Shown: positions 27,401 through 36,189, counted from the stretch's first letter. The stretch: DNA of 64,000 bases from Bradyrhizobium monzae (GCF_021458635.1 NZ_JAIRDQ010000012.1:1-64000), one strand, 5' to 3'. Numbers and translations are program-made. Notes: a model not told the origin generated them from the sequence alone.

Positions 27401-29190
27401 CATTGACCAGTATCGGACTGCGCAAGAGGCTTACCGTCGATCCATTCCTGGACAATAAGCAGCCCGTCCGTGCACAGGCACGACAGCTCTGTCTTGGGCA
27501 GCCAATCGACCGCTGTAAGACGCAGGACGTCGGCCTTGCCGAAGAATTCAATGAGCCGCGCGGCCGTCTTTCGGCGTTCGCCGAGAGACCGCTCTGGCCA
27601 GCTCTTGACGAAGTAATCGGTGTTGTTTTTTCGCGAGCGATAGATTCGACACGGCTTCTGCGTGATCCATTCGGTAGGCGGATAGTCAGAGATTGGATCG
27701 ATATCTTGGCGATAACGTTCGAGTTGCTTCTCGAGTGAAACCTTCTCCGTTTTGCGGACCAACTCCGCGAAAGCGTCAGCGGCTTCGACGCCGTCGGCAA
27801 AGCGAGCACGCGCCTCCAACTGAAGGCAGCGGTCAAACCAGGACGCAAAAAGTGCGGGCAGGCCGTCGGCAGTCGCCAACGTGCCGGACATCCAGACCGG
27901 GACTGCATCGACAACGGGCAGGCGCTTTCCCGTCAGCAGGTTCCAAACTACGGCGCCTGCAAGGAAGACATCTTGATGAAAAGGTGTTCCTTCGCAGCCT
28001 TCGCCGATGTCTTCGGGTACGCGATGGCCCCCGGCCATAAGCTTCGACCGCGATGCCCCGATGGATTTGCGCTCTGGAAAGTGGGCGGCGCCAAAGGAGG
28101 ATAGCACGACCTTGCTGCGGCGATCGTCAATCCAGATGGAATGACGGTCGAGATCGCGATGGGCGACGCGAAGGCGGTGCAGGCTCGCGATGCGATCGAG
28201 AAACAAGGTCGCCAGCTCGATCCTGCGCTCCAGCGAGAGATCGTCGATGACGGCCGAGAAACGCGTTAAGCGCTCGAGATCAGGGAGCTTGTCGAAGACC
28301 TCCGAATAGCGCAGCGTGAATTCAGAGTCGTATCGGACGGATTGAAGCAAATAGTTCTGATAGAAGGCCGGGTCGTGAGCGCGGATGTGGCCCAGGATGG
28401 CGCGCTCACGCTCGGCGATCGGCCGCCTATCTTCCTCGACCAGAAAATCCGGATCGATACTGAAGTCCCAGAGGCGAAGCAGGCCCGTGTAGTTCGTGTC
28501 GGTCGGCTGATGGCACGCATATTCCAGATAGAGGCGATGCTTGAAGTCTGGCTCGCCCTGCGGAATGAAGCCATGAAATTGGGCTTTCCTGGGCTCGAAC
28601 AGCCGCCCATTGCTGAAGAATTTCTGCAAGGCGGGCAGCGCCGGAGCCGCCGTGAGCGGCTGAGCAGAACTGAACTTGCTTGCCGAGCTGAACATCGCGT
28701 GGAATTGCGCGCCATTAGAAATGCGAACGAAGTCGGCGAGCTTGAAAGTGCGATCACGCTCGACCTGATCGAGGCCGCTCGGATCGGAGAGAGGATGCGT
28801 GAGGACGACCACGCTTTCCACGGGCGGCACTGCAGGAAGCTGGGGCATTTCCGCGCGGATGAGTGAGGCCAAGTTCTTCGCATTGTCGCGAATCTTGTGC
28901 GCCGGAGAGGCGCCCTGATTTTCTTCGCCCCGGTACCAGAACCCTCCGCGGTTCTCGATTCGGCCGCGGAGATGTTTGAGGTCGACCAAGATGAGCCTGT
29001 CCGGCGCCACGATGACCAGGTCTATCTCTCGGTCCTGACCGCGCTTGTTGGGTTGCCGCATCACGAAATTGGCGAACCCCTTCCATTGGCGTGGAAGAGC
29101 GAGGCGAATCTCTTCGAGACCGACTTTTTCTGTGGGTTGCGGGCCTTCCGGCCGGAAAAATTTGATGTCCACGGTCGATCGCCTGCGCAC
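24430..29190 (-). CDS. Giant NERD nuclease - kinase - SF1 helicase defence-type protein
   Basis: 1586 residues. (1) NERD nuclease-like domain at about 1-180, with EIDLVIVAPDRLILVDLKHL. (2) Kinase-like domain at about 270-470: HRDLDRHSIWI has the catalytic Asp but lacks the Asn, and DFG is replaced (LSSFG), suggesting a pseudokinase. (3) Second kinase at about 510-730 with HGDLTPTNIVV and VDVVDF, apparently competent. (4) UPF1/COG1112-type SF1 helicase at about 1020-1580: GPPGTGKT, VIIDEAARC, LVGDHRQLPP, VDSYQGKENRIVVVSLVRSN, RINVALSRAMERLVIVG. Start GTG 29190 has GGAG nine bases upstream; GTG 29172 is possible. Kinase-helicase fusions are known in anti-phage systems such as Mokosh; the NERD domain and the unknown partner set this one apart. 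Confidence 0.85.
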   Translation of the reverse strand: MRRRSTVDIKFFRPEGPQPTEKVGLEEIRLALPRQWKGFANFVMRQPNKRGQDREIDLVIVAPDRLILVDLKHLRGRIENRGGFWYRGEENQGASPAHKIRDNAKNLASLIRAEMPQLPAVPPVESVVVLTHPLSDPSGLDQVERDRTFKLADFVRISNGAQFHAMFSSASKFSSAQPLTAAPALPALQKFFSNGRLFEPRKAQFHGFIPQGEPDFKHRLYLEYACHQPTDTNYTGLLRLWDFSIDPDFLVEEDRRPIAERERAILGHIRAHDPAFYQNYLLQSVRYDSEFTLRYSEVFDKLPDLERLTRFSAVIDDLSLERRIELATLFLDRIASLHRLRVAHRDLDRHSIWIDDRRSKVVLSSFGAAHFPERKSIGASRSKLMAGGHRVPEDIGEGCEGTPFHQDVFLAGAVVWNLLTGKRLPVVDAVPVWMSGTLATADGLPALFASWFDRCLQLEARARFADGVEAADAFAELVRKTEKVSLEKQLERYRQDIDPISDYPPTEWITQKPCRIYRSRKNNTDYFVKSWPERSLGERRKTAARLIEFFGKADVLRLTAVDWLPKTELSCLCTDGLLIVQEWIDGKPLAQSDTGQWPASDLRSFVIDLTTAIDELHELGQAHGDLTPTNIVVRTGEGRIHPVLVDVVDFTSDDNGKKTPAYCPPDDTDIRVRDRYAVGQVALELADKCDDAETKAALLAGVAKCGEGAAPWITLKPLKDALAPRKTQSLGGTFELTIETARAAFEGQMLSDNGLFHLVKLKGKSSIDIYGFDQHVTIDLDDKDLKPRHAIAHKADLRGASWAQRWRSFSFRGSVSVQRSTKARFSGFDPLATVLRDMVAPVVPVLEAVAPQPAIAIAKTTREQFPVARFWQETITIEQEITPEVDLADDPKFDESDRTLTISVSADALSDLEPTDGQPIGVTWNGYKIGDLDLARSRGTTLLIRNVRGHRGLRSGATLRLQTSDDFTSFQRRSRAVSRILEGRAQVRDLIGYFDPQNTAAPKDIGGEVSAEDIAPYKLNDDQASALKHLWKFGPVGLLQGPPGTGKTLFIASLVHYALTHARMRNVLVLSQSNEAVNTVAERILQVSERLGGDISPLRVGYHEKISPALRQYHARAIQDRYRELFRAGLKERVGWAAGRLGLDRNYVSEAIEVEAVFGSLFHQIELCEADISGDIGQDVVAAARERLAQLKDVWSTALKERGLSEGDEPRSTLEQLRDDLASRHSVNDPDARRRLLRLLSLANEWTSVLGIRHRSLEELLARSRNLICGTCVGIGRPGIQLDRNAFDLVIIDEAARCTPSELAVGMQSGRRILLVGDHRQLPPLYDHDLLNAIGPRLGNLSRKELQRSDFERAFHSDYGRTVARSLRKQYRMAPKICSVVASAFYKGQELTAERGPPPEHYRLLPRPLDDELTWIDTGHSRSERREAAVGSSYVNRREANAVMALLRLIASTPAFLDAAKADVKKDEPLIGVICMYGPQAALIEEQFVTSGLPEVFRDLVKIDTVDSYQGKENRIVVVSLVRSNPEYAMGFLRTENRINVALSRAMERLVIVGSAQMFSDRNHPLSTFLQTLRPQGRVFTDDRIR

Positions 29191-29223
29191 GCTGGCGCTC
29201 CGGTGGATCCCGGTCCCGGAGCG

Positions 29224-29269
29224 CAGTCTAATCCTCGAATCGCGCGAAACACGCGATTCGACAGTCTAA
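29224..29269. promoter_or_regulatory. Inverted repeat nested in direct repeats upstream of the NERD operon
   Basis: A perfect 10-bp inverted repeat, TCGAATCGCG / CGCGATTCGA (29235-29244 and 29252-29261, 7-base loop), is enclosed by two copies of CAGTCTAA (29224-29231 and 29262-29269). It lies 34-79 bp before the GTG of the NERD-helicase gene and looks like an operator for a dimeric repressor. No local regulator gene is evident. The adjacent sequence 29270-29310 has a weak, wrongly spaced resemblance to the MerR-type sites. Confidence 0.45.
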
Positions 29270-29364
29270 CGTTGCAATACACGTATTTCGTGCGATTGCC
29301 CAAAGATGGATTTCGGTTTCATTATACCGCTGTGTTAAACAGGGAAATCGAAGGTCATGACGTA

Positions 29365-29673
29365 CTACGCGGGTTCAATAGACAGGTCATGAAGCTCGAA
29401 CGGAACCCGATTTGTCTGCAGGATACCGCTGAGGCGAGCTACAAGTTGAGCGGGAACGGCAATGGCCAGGATTTTCTCAGCGCGGGTCATCACGCGTTTG
29501 GGCTCGAATTCGGTTCGGTTCTCCCACGCAGCAATAAGCTGTTCGGTATATTCGCCCGGTGGAACGACCACGCATACGGCGCCATACTCACTGCCCTTTG
29601 CCTCGTGGATCATTGCCCACGCGATAGTGGCCAGATCGGCGCGCGGCCTTAGGAATTGGCTCCATTTCGGCAT
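29365..29673 (-). pseudogene. UvrD/Rep-type helicase, C-terminal remnant
   Basis: About 100 residues keep the C-terminal signatures of SF1A helicases: TIAWAMIHEAKGSEYGAVCV (equivalent of the HxxKGLE motif V) and MTRAEKILAIAVP (motif VI, with the usual LYVALTR part shortened). Motifs I-IV are missing. Upstream to about 29945 other frames hold helicase-like scraps (NLVFVIEEIGALLIDAG; TRYFRMPPNAE), so this is a decayed gene rather than a small real one. It may derive from another defence or repair module. Confidence 0.5.
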
Positions 29674-29689
29674 TGGGCGGCATACGGAA

Positions 29690-30408
29690 ATAGCGCGTTA
29701 CCGTCATGTCTGGGTCAAGGGTCAATGCCAAATTTGCGACCGCGCCGCGGAGCGCCGTCACCCAAGCCTCTCGCCCCTATTGTGAGTTCCCGCAGGTTGG
29801 CGGCAACAGCGCCATGAGTTGCGGGCAATGCGGCGCAGCCAGCGTCGATCAACAACGCGCCTATTTCTTCAATTACGAAGACGAGGTTCGTCGTTTGGCC
29901 GCGAGACCGAGGCAGAACTCCCAGAGGAAGTCTGTCCAGCCCCACTTTGACGCAGTCAGGAAAGCCTTGTGCGCTGGCAGTCGGTCAAGACGAGCCTAGC
30001 CAAGCACAGCATCGAGCTACCGGACACGCCGAGCTCAGATGGCAACTTTTGCGGCATGATGCATTGCTTGCTAAGCGCCATGCACGGCGAACCTGTCGGC
30101 TGGAAGTTTCTTACTCTGGGCGAGGTGGCGCACCGGGTGGCGCAACATCTTCTCACCTTGGATATCTCCGGCCATGAGGCGTCGATCGGCAGGACACCAC
30201 CGGAAAGTGAAAGCGGTTGCGCGAGAAAAGTCGCCCACGAATGAAATCCGGCGATGCAGAATTGTGGCCAGACGAAAAATGGTTTCTGCGCGGCTTTGGC
30301 GTTGGCATGCGCCAGCTCGCGGGGTGGTCGGTCATGCCCGAATTAGAACATAACTATGTCGAGTCCGCGGAAACAGGAAGCTCGTTGTTGGAGGCAAATG
30401 AACAGCTG
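29690..30408. other. Mostly non-coding stretch
   Basis: The left part holds more scraps of the decayed helicase. A 91-codon rightward ORF at 29969-30244 has no recognisable domain or Shine-Dalgarno. I see nothing else in it. Confidence 0.4.
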
Positions 30409-30440
30409 AAAAAAAGAGCCCCGGCCTGGGGCCGGGGCTC
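30409..30440 (-). terminator. Rho-independent terminator of the beta-barrel gene
   Basis: On the minus strand a perfect 10-bp stem GAGCCCCGGC / GCCGGGGCTC with a 5-base loop is followed by seven T residues. It lies 28 bases after the stop of the outer-membrane protein gene. Confidence 0.9.
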
Positions 30441-30467
30441 TCGATCCACCGCTCTAACGCGATGGAG

Positions 30468-31208
30468 TCAGTATTTGAGAACGACCGGGCCCCAGAACTT
30501 GTAGTTCAGCCGCGCGGTCAGCAGGTCGAAATCCTGCCCGATGCGCTCGCTACCGACCGCACCCGCGGAGTTGCTGAAGTTCACGTTAGCGTCGTGCCGG
30601 AATATATGGTCGTACTCGACCCCGACCGACCAATTCGGCGCGAAGCCGAGTTCGATGCCCGCCCCGACCACGCCGCCCCAGCGGGTGTTGTCGGCGCTCG
30701 CCAGCGGAGCGCCGGCGAGAGTGTTGATCTGATAGGTATTGCCGGTCACCGCGGCACCGCCCTTGGCGTAAAGCAACACGTTGTTGATGGCGTAGCCGAC
30801 TTGGCCTGTAAGCAGGCCGAACGACCCGGTCTTGGTCTGATTGATGTCGCCCGGGAAGGCGGCGCTGACATTGGAGCCGCTGAAATCGGCCCAGTTGCCT
30901 TGGCCTTCGACACCGAAAACCACCTGGCCCGTCTGCCAGCGATAGCCGAACTGGCCTCCAACGGTTCCGCCGCTCGCGTCGTGAGAGCCCTCGGGCGTGA
31001 CGCCGCCAAAATCCCAGGAGCTATGGGTCGAACCCCAGCCGCCATTGGCACCAAGATAGAAACCGCTCCAGTCATAGATTGCGGCCGCGACCGGTGCTGG
31101 CGGCGGTGCCTTGGTGTAGATGGGCTGCTGAGCGAGATCGGCGGCGAATGCGGGCGCTGCCCCGATAAACGCGACGATGCTCGCAGTCACAAGCAACAAC
31201 TTCTTCAT
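30468..31208 (-). CDS. Outer-membrane beta-barrel protein (Omp25/31-like)
   Basis: 246 residues with a clear signal peptide (MKKLLLVTASIVAFIGAAPA, cleavage after AFA) and an eight-strand barrel pattern starting YDWSGFYLGANGGWGS and ending with the aromatic C-terminal strand NYKFWGPVVLKY. This matches the small porin-like/Omp_b-brl proteins abundant in Bradyrhizobium. ATG 31208 is preceded by AGGAGCG, and the gene has its own strong terminator, so it is monocistronic. High GC and good codon use suggest an active gene. No symbiotic role can be read from sequence. Confidence 0.85.
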   Translation of the reverse strand: MKKLLLVTASIVAFIGAAPAFAADLAQQPIYTKAPPPAPVAAAIYDWSGFYLGANGGWGSTHSSWDFGGVTPEGSHDASGGTVGGQFGYRWQTGQVVFGVEGQGNWADFSGSNVSAAFPGDINQTKTGSFGLLTGQVGYAINNVLLYAKGGAAVTGNTYQINTLAGAPLASADNTRWGGVVGAGIELGFAPNWSVGVEYDHIFRHDANVNFSNSAGAVGSERIGQDFDLLTARLNYKFWGPVVLKY

Positions 31209-31310
31209 TTCGAATACGCTCCTTCACATGTCCCCTGCGCCACGCGCGTCTTAACAGTGCTGTCGCGAATTGCTGTAGCTGTCGCGCAACATTCTCGCTT
31301 CCAGAAGCGC

Positions 31311-31341
31311 TTGAATCGAACGCCGCGTCAGGTTGCGCGCT
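31311..31341 (+). promoter_or_regulatory. Weaker, rightward copy of the MerR-type motif
   Basis: Rightward -35 TTGAAT (31311-31316), a 19-bp spacer CGAACGCCGCGTCAGGTTG, and CGCGCT in place of TAGGCT. It has the -35, spacing and one dyad arm of the family but a poor -10. It points toward the cystathionine beta-lyase-like gene about 790 bp away. Confidence 0.35.
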
Positions 31342-32130
31342 CATCAATCATGATCAAACCGACAAACACGCAGTAGTCCATCGTGTATCGAACCCAAGGA
31401 TGTACGCGTCAGCTCCGGCATGAAGTCGTGGCGTCGTTGCACTCGAACCAGAGCGATCACGACAGGCGCGCACACTGAAGCAGCGACGAGAGAATCGAGC
31501 GAGCGCTATCATGTCGTTCCATTTCCTCTGATCGTCACGACCCGGAAACCGGACGCAGCCACTATCTGGTCCCTCATGACGGATCACGTCACGGTCCGTG
31601 AGTGGGCTGAACGTTTAAACGATCAAGACTGCACTGGCATCAAACGCGGCACGCGCGCTGCTCGTCGACCTCGTTCACAACATCATCGGGAAAAAGCCAG
31701 TTCGAACATAGTCGCCCGATGGTGGCGGGTTCTCAACACGATGTGTTTCGTTCGCGACAAAGCGCGCGCGGCGTCCACGTCGCTGCGCATTCACGATGAG
31801 CCGTTGCGATCGAGGGCCCAGGCCGCTTGGCCCGCCTCTTGCTTCGATGGCGCTTAAGGGATTTGGCTCGACTTGATAGGAGGCGGTGAATGCCGGCCTA
31901 TTGGTGGATCTTACAAGGGGGCGTGCTTTGATACTGCGTCGTCCCGATGTGCGACCAATCTTGATGAGGCGAACGCAACGCAGGTGGATCTGGTGCGAAG
32001 GAACGAGCCGATTTCATTTAGAACGAGGAGACGACCTACGAAAACGACTCGCATCGACTAGGCCCATCCGAACCGCACCTGGTGTCCTTCCCCCCGGCCA
32101 GGCCGAACACAATCTCAGAAGAAAGAAGCA
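31342..32130. other. Long intergenic region before the metC-like gene
   Basis: Several short ORFs in conflicting frames, none with motifs. I found no sigma-54 or nod-box element. Confidence 0.4.
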
Positions 32131-33378
32131 ATGAAGTACCTGGAGGACAGCAAGGACCTGGACATCGAGACCCGGCTTTCTCGTCTCGGTCGTGCGCCCG
32201 CCGAACATTCGGGGATGGTCAACATGCCCGTCTACCGGGGCTCCACAATTGTTTCGGAAACCATGGAGGAATACGAATCGCGCAGGCAGAGCGATCCGAC
32301 GGCGAACTACGGCCGCTTTGGCTCGCCTCTGTCCCGCGCACTCGAGCTTGCCGTTTGCGAACTGGAGGGCGGCTATCGTTCGCTCCTGTTTCCGTCGGGG
32401 CTCTCTGCCTGCACGCATTCGCTTCTCGGCGTTCTGCGCGCAGGCGACCACGCTCTGATCAGCGATGGCGTCTATACACCTCTCAGGACATTTGCAGACG
32501 AGGTTCTCTCAAGACTTCAGATCACGGTGCAATACTTCTCTCCAACGCAGCCTGCAGAGCTTGCGGCGAAAATCACCCAGAAGACCCGGGCCATCTATCT
32601 GGAATCACCTTCGTCCCTCACGTTTGAGGTGCAAAACATTCCTGCGCTTGTTGCCATCGCCCATCGCTCCGATGCGGTAGTGATCATGGATAACACGTGG
32701 GCAACGCCTCTGTATTTCAAGCCGTTTGTGCACGGCATCGACATCTCGATCCAAGCGGCGACCAAATATATCGTCGGCCATTCAGACGCGCTGCTTGGTA
32801 TCGCCACTGCCAGCGAATCGGCGTGGCCGGCGCTGCGGTCGAGTGCCCATGATTTCGGGGAGATCGCGGGGCCGGACGACATCTATTTGGCCCTGCGGGG
32901 ACTGCGTACCCTGGCGGTCCGCATGAAGCGTCATTGGGACAATGGCCTCAAGCTGGCCCAAAGCCTTCAGTCGCATCCAGCTGTCGACAACATCTTGCAC
33001 CCGGCGTGTCCGGACGATCCTGGCCATGCGCTTTGGAAACGAGACTTTTCGGGGGCGAGCGGCCTCTTTGGCCTTGCGCTGAAACCGATGTCGCAGCCGC
33101 AGCTTTCGACTTTCTTCAATAGGCTGCGGCTTTTTGGCATCGGCTGGTCCTGGGGCGGATATGAAAGCCTCGTGATGCATGTTGACCCAGTGAAACGCGC
33201 GGAACCATCGCTTGCTCTCGCTGGACCGCTGATTCGGGTTCACGCGGGCTTGGAGGACGCAAGCGACCTGATCGCGGATATGTATCAGGCGCTCGCTGCG
33301 GCTTGGGAGACAAGAAGCAGTCGCCTTGATCCGGACAACGATGATGCGCTTGTCGCTGAGCGCTCCAAACGAGCTTAA
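32131..33378 (+). CDS. metC: Cystathionine beta-lyase-like PLP enzyme
   Basis: 415-residue Cys/Met-metabolism PLP enzyme. Landmarks: the YGRFGSP N-terminal block, FPSGLSACTHSLLG (phosphate binding), Asp in VVIMDNTWATPLYF, and the Schiff-base lysine of SIQAATKYIVGHSDAL, followed by the GWSWGGYESL C-terminal signature typical of MetC rather than gamma-synthases. ATG 32131 has GAAGAAAGAAG upstream. It probably cleaves cystathionine to homocysteine or acts as a C-S lyase. A second, island-borne copy may be an accessory lyase; rhizobitoxine made by some bradyrhizobia inhibits this enzyme class, but no rtx genes are visible here. Confidence 0.85.
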   Translation: MKYLEDSKDLDIETRLSRLGRAPAEHSGMVNMPVYRGSTIVSETMEEYESRRQSDPTANYGRFGSPLSRALELAVCELEGGYRSLLFPSGLSACTHSLLGVLRAGDHALISDGVYTPLRTFADEVLSRLQITVQYFSPTQPAELAAKITQKTRAIYLESPSSLTFEVQNIPALVAIAHRSDAVVIMDNTWATPLYFKPFVHGIDISIQAATKYIVGHSDALLGIATASESAWPALRSSAHDFGEIAGPDDIYLALRGLRTLAVRMKRHWDNGLKLAQSLQSHPAVDNILHPACPDDPGHALWKRDFSGASGLFGLALKPMSQPQLSTFFNRLRLFGIGWSWGGYESLVMHVDPVKRAEPSLALAGPLIRVHAGLEDASDLIADMYQALAAAWETRSSRLDPDNDDALVAERSKRA

Positions 33379-33606
33379 GCGCAGTCAACTCGAAGCCGAA
33401 CCTTGGCTTGGCCAAGACAGAAGTCGGCAGTGAACGAGTCGTAAAGGGAACGCCATCGGCGCTTTTTGATGAAGAGCGAGAGACCCGCTCGTCATCGAGA
33501 TGCTCTGGCCTACGATTCCTGGGTCAGAAGGTCGCTCGCGGGATGGTGTCGGAACAGCTCCGATACCCCATCGAGCGGGATCGCCGCCAAATCTGGGAGG
33601 AGCGTT

Positions 33607-35037
33607 ATGACAACCATTGCAGCTGCGCCAACCGCACGGGCGTCTCGGTCATGGTATAAGGTCCTCTACGTCCAGGTGTTGTTGGCAATCCTACTCGGCA
33701 TCATCGTCGGCTGGGGCTGGCCGTCGCTTGCCACCTCTGACTGGATGAGGGCGCTCGGCGACGGCTTCATCAAGCTCATCAAGATGGTGATCGCGCCGAT
33801 CATCTTCTGCACCGTGGTCTCCGGCATCGCTCATATTCAGGATGCGAAGAAGGTCGGCAGGGTGGGGATCAAGGCGCTGGTCTATTTCGAGATCGTCTCC
33901 ACCCTCGCGCTCGTGATTGGTCTCGTCATGGGCAATCTGTTCCAGATCGGCCGCGGCCTTGCCGCCAAGCCCGATGCGACCGCAGTCGCCAATTATGTCG
34001 AGCAGGCAAAGGCGACCAAGTTCGTCGACTTTGTTCTTGGCATCATTCCAGACAGCGTGGTCGGCGCGCTCGCGCGCGGTGACATCCTGCAGGTGCTGCT
34101 GTTTGCGATTCTGCTCGGCTTTTCACTGATGGCGCTCGGAGAGCGCGGCGAGAGGCTGCGCAGCACGATCGACGACGCCGCGCAGGCCGTGTTCGGCGTA
34201 ATCGCCATCATTTTGAAGGCCGCGCCGATCGGAGCGTTCGCCGCCATGGCATTTACAATTGGCAAGTTCGGACCCGCGGCGCTGGCCAATCTGATCGGAT
34301 TGATCGCGCTGTTCTACGCGACCGCCGCGCTGTTCGTGATCGTGGTTCTCGGGCTGATCGCGCGGTTCGTTGGCTTCTCCATCTTCAAGTTCATCGCCTA
34401 TCTCAAAGACGAGCTCTTGATTGTGCTCGGCACATCGTCCTCAGAGAGTGCGCTGCCACAGTTGATGGAGAAGCTCGAGCGGCTGGGCTGCTCGAAGCCC
34501 GTGGTCGGCCTCGTGGTGCCGACCGGCTATTCCTTCAATCTCGACGGCACCAACATCTATATGACGCTCGCGACGTTGTTCATCGCGCGCGCCCTCGGGC
34601 TCGACCTCGCTTTCGACCAGCAACTCACGATTTTGATCGTGGCGATGCTGACCTCAAAAGGGGCGAGCGGCGTCACCGGAGCTGGTTTCATCACGCTGGC
34701 AGCGACCCTGTCCGCGGTCAACCCGGCTCTGGTGCCAGGGATGGCGATCGTGTTCTCGATCGACAAGTTCATGAGCGAGGTGCGCGCACTCACCAATATC
34801 ATAGGCAATGGCGTTGCCGTTGTTTTCGTGTCCTGGTGGGAAGGCGAGCTCGACCGGATCACGCTGCATGCACGCCTTGGCCGCCAGGTCGATTTGCCCG
34901 ATGTGGAAACGGCGTTCGCGACTGCTGACGCCGTTCCTGCCTCGGAAGACACGCGCAATTCAGAGATCGCGTCCGCAAGAGGAGGAAATTGGACTGAACG
35001 TGCGCGTTGCAAACGCGGACGAACGCATTCGTCGTGA
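33607..35037 (+). CDS. dctA: C4-dicarboxylate:cation symporter DctA
   Basis: 476 residues from ATG 33607 (GGGAGGAGC Shine-Dalgarno). It has the dicarboxylate/amino-acid:cation symporter fold with the serine-rich re-entrant loop LGTSSSESALPQLMEKLERL, the PTGYSFNLDGTNIYM transport motif and TSKGASGVTGAGFI. DctA imports succinate, malate and fumarate, the main carbon supply of bacteroids. An island-borne copy next to nif/fix genes fits a symbiotic role. The C-terminal 50 residues after DRITLHARLGR are variable. Coding GC is higher than its flanks. Confidence 0.92.
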   Translation: MTTIAAAPTARASRSWYKVLYVQVLLAILLGIIVGWGWPSLATSDWMRALGDGFIKLIKMVIAPIIFCTVVSGIAHIQDAKKVGRVGIKALVYFEIVSTLALVIGLVMGNLFQIGRGLAAKPDATAVANYVEQAKATKFVDFVLGIIPDSVVGALARGDILQVLLFAILLGFSLMALGERGERLRSTIDDAAQAVFGVIAIILKAAPIGAFAAMAFTIGKFGPAALANLIGLIALFYATAALFVIVVLGLIARFVGFSIFKFIAYLKDELLIVLGTSSSESALPQLMEKLERLGCSKPVVGLVVPTGYSFNLDGTNIYMTLATLFIARALGLDLAFDQQLTILIVAMLTSKGASGVTGAGFITLAATLSAVNPALVPGMAIVFSIDKFMSEVRALTNIIGNGVAVVFVSWWEGELDRITLHARLGRQVDLPDVETAFATADAVPASEDTRNSEIASARGGNWTERARCKRGRTHSS

Positions 35038-35163
35038 TGCTGTTTCAACGCGACCAACGCCTGATGGAGTAGGCGAAGGTCGAGGTCGTGGGTGGTTCCG
35101 CGCATAGACCAAACGCGAACGAGCATTGAAGGCGAGCTGCTGTTGAAACGGCGGAATGATGAC

Positions 35164-36189
35164 TCAGGATCGGTCGAGCAACTCGGATTGGATCGTCCTC
35201 GCGGTGTAGAGGGAAGCATCTAGCGGCAAATTACCAAATGCGAGCTGACAAAGCAGGTAATTTGCGCCCGCTTCCTCCAGCTGATGAAGCAGAACGTTTC
35301 GAACGGAGCTTGGCGTTCCGACGACGCACAATTCGCTCTCGATTGCCGCATGGAATGTCAGCGGAAGGGGTTGTGGCGTCGGGATGTCATTGCGCTCGTA
35401 AAGGAATTTGAAGCTCCGCAGCCATTGCTCGTAAGCGGATCTGGCGAGCGAATAAGCGTCCGCCTCAGATCGCCCAATCACGATCATGCGCAGCAATCCA
35501 ACAAATGGCCCACGATCAGGGGCGCTGGGGCTGCGCTCTCGATGGGTGTGGTAGGCATCGGTAATTTGGCGGACGCCGGCGGCGGGCCCAACGCAGGCGA
35601 GGTTTGCGCCATTGCCCGCGGCCCAGATGGCCGTCTCGGGCCGATTGGTAGTCACCCATATCGGGGGAGATGGACGCTGGTGAGTCGTTAATGTCAGAGG
35701 AACCTCACTCAACTGGAAATGTCGGCCTTGGTAGGACAGAACTCCACCCTGCATGGCCTTCTGGAGAATGTTGTTGGCTTCCTCATATCGGCTTGGCGCC
35801 GCATCCTCGCAAATTCCAAAGTAGCCCAACTCGACCGGCAGAGCGCCCCGCCCGAGACCCAGCTCGAGCCTGCCGCCGCTCAATTGATCGAGCATGCAGA
35901 TCTCTTCAAAAGCGCGGAGCGGGTGATAGAGGTTAAGCAGCATCACCAATGGGCCAAGACGGAGGTGCCGCGTACGCTGTGCGAGACTCGACAGGAAAAG
36001 ACTAGGCGAAGGGCCTCTTCCATGGGGCGTGCAATGATGCTCTGCCACGTGATACGCATAGAATCCGAGGCGGTCGTAGGCCTCCGCCAACATGAGCCGA
36101 TCTTCGTATTGATGGCCAATATCGCGGCCGTCGTCGTCCAGGTGATCGAAAATGCCGCAGGTGAGTTTTGACGAAGGTTGTTGTGTCAT
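35164..36189 (-). CDS. Luciferase-like flavin monooxygenase, copy 1
   Basis: 341 residues of the bacterial luciferase-like (LLM) fold: the N-terminus is CGIFDHLDDDGRDIGHQYED and a core motif is AFEEICMLDQLSGGRLELGL, with GRGALPVELGYFG characteristic of the alkanal-monooxygenase group. ATG 36189 has AAGGATAT upstream. It is very similar to copy 2 (36617-37645), from which it arose by tandem duplication together with the 3' end of hisC. It would oxidise an aldehyde or small amine-type substrate with reduced flavin. The substrate and the benefit of two copies are unknown. Confidence 0.85.
   Translation of the reverse strand: MTQQPSSKLTCGIFDHLDDDGRDIGHQYEDRLMLAEAYDRLGFYAYHVAEHHCTPHGRGPSPSLFLSSLAQRTRHLRLGPLVMLLNLYHPLRAFEEICMLDQLSGGRLELGLGRGALPVELGYFGICEDAAPSRYEEANNILQKAMQGGVLSYQGRHFQLSEVPLTLTTHQRPSPPIWVTTNRPETAIWAAGNGANLACVGPAAGVRQITDAYHTHRERSPSAPDRGPFVGLLRMIVIGRSEADAYSLARSAYEQWLRSFKFLYERNDIPTPQPLPLTFHAAIESELCVVGTPSSVRNVLLHQLEEAGANYLLCQLAFGNLPLDASLYTARTIQSELLDRS

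Noticed and set aside
24430..29190. Many rightward ORFs of 80-250 codons opposite the large helicase gene.
   Set aside because: They are antisense shadows of a high-GC gene; none has domains, and the leftward protein has complete helicase motifs.
29270..29310. Possible tenth MerR-type site upstream of the NERD operon (CACGTATTTCGTGCG).
   Set aside because: The arms are 5 instead of 3 bases apart, the -35 is GGCAAT-like and the 19-bp spacing is lost.
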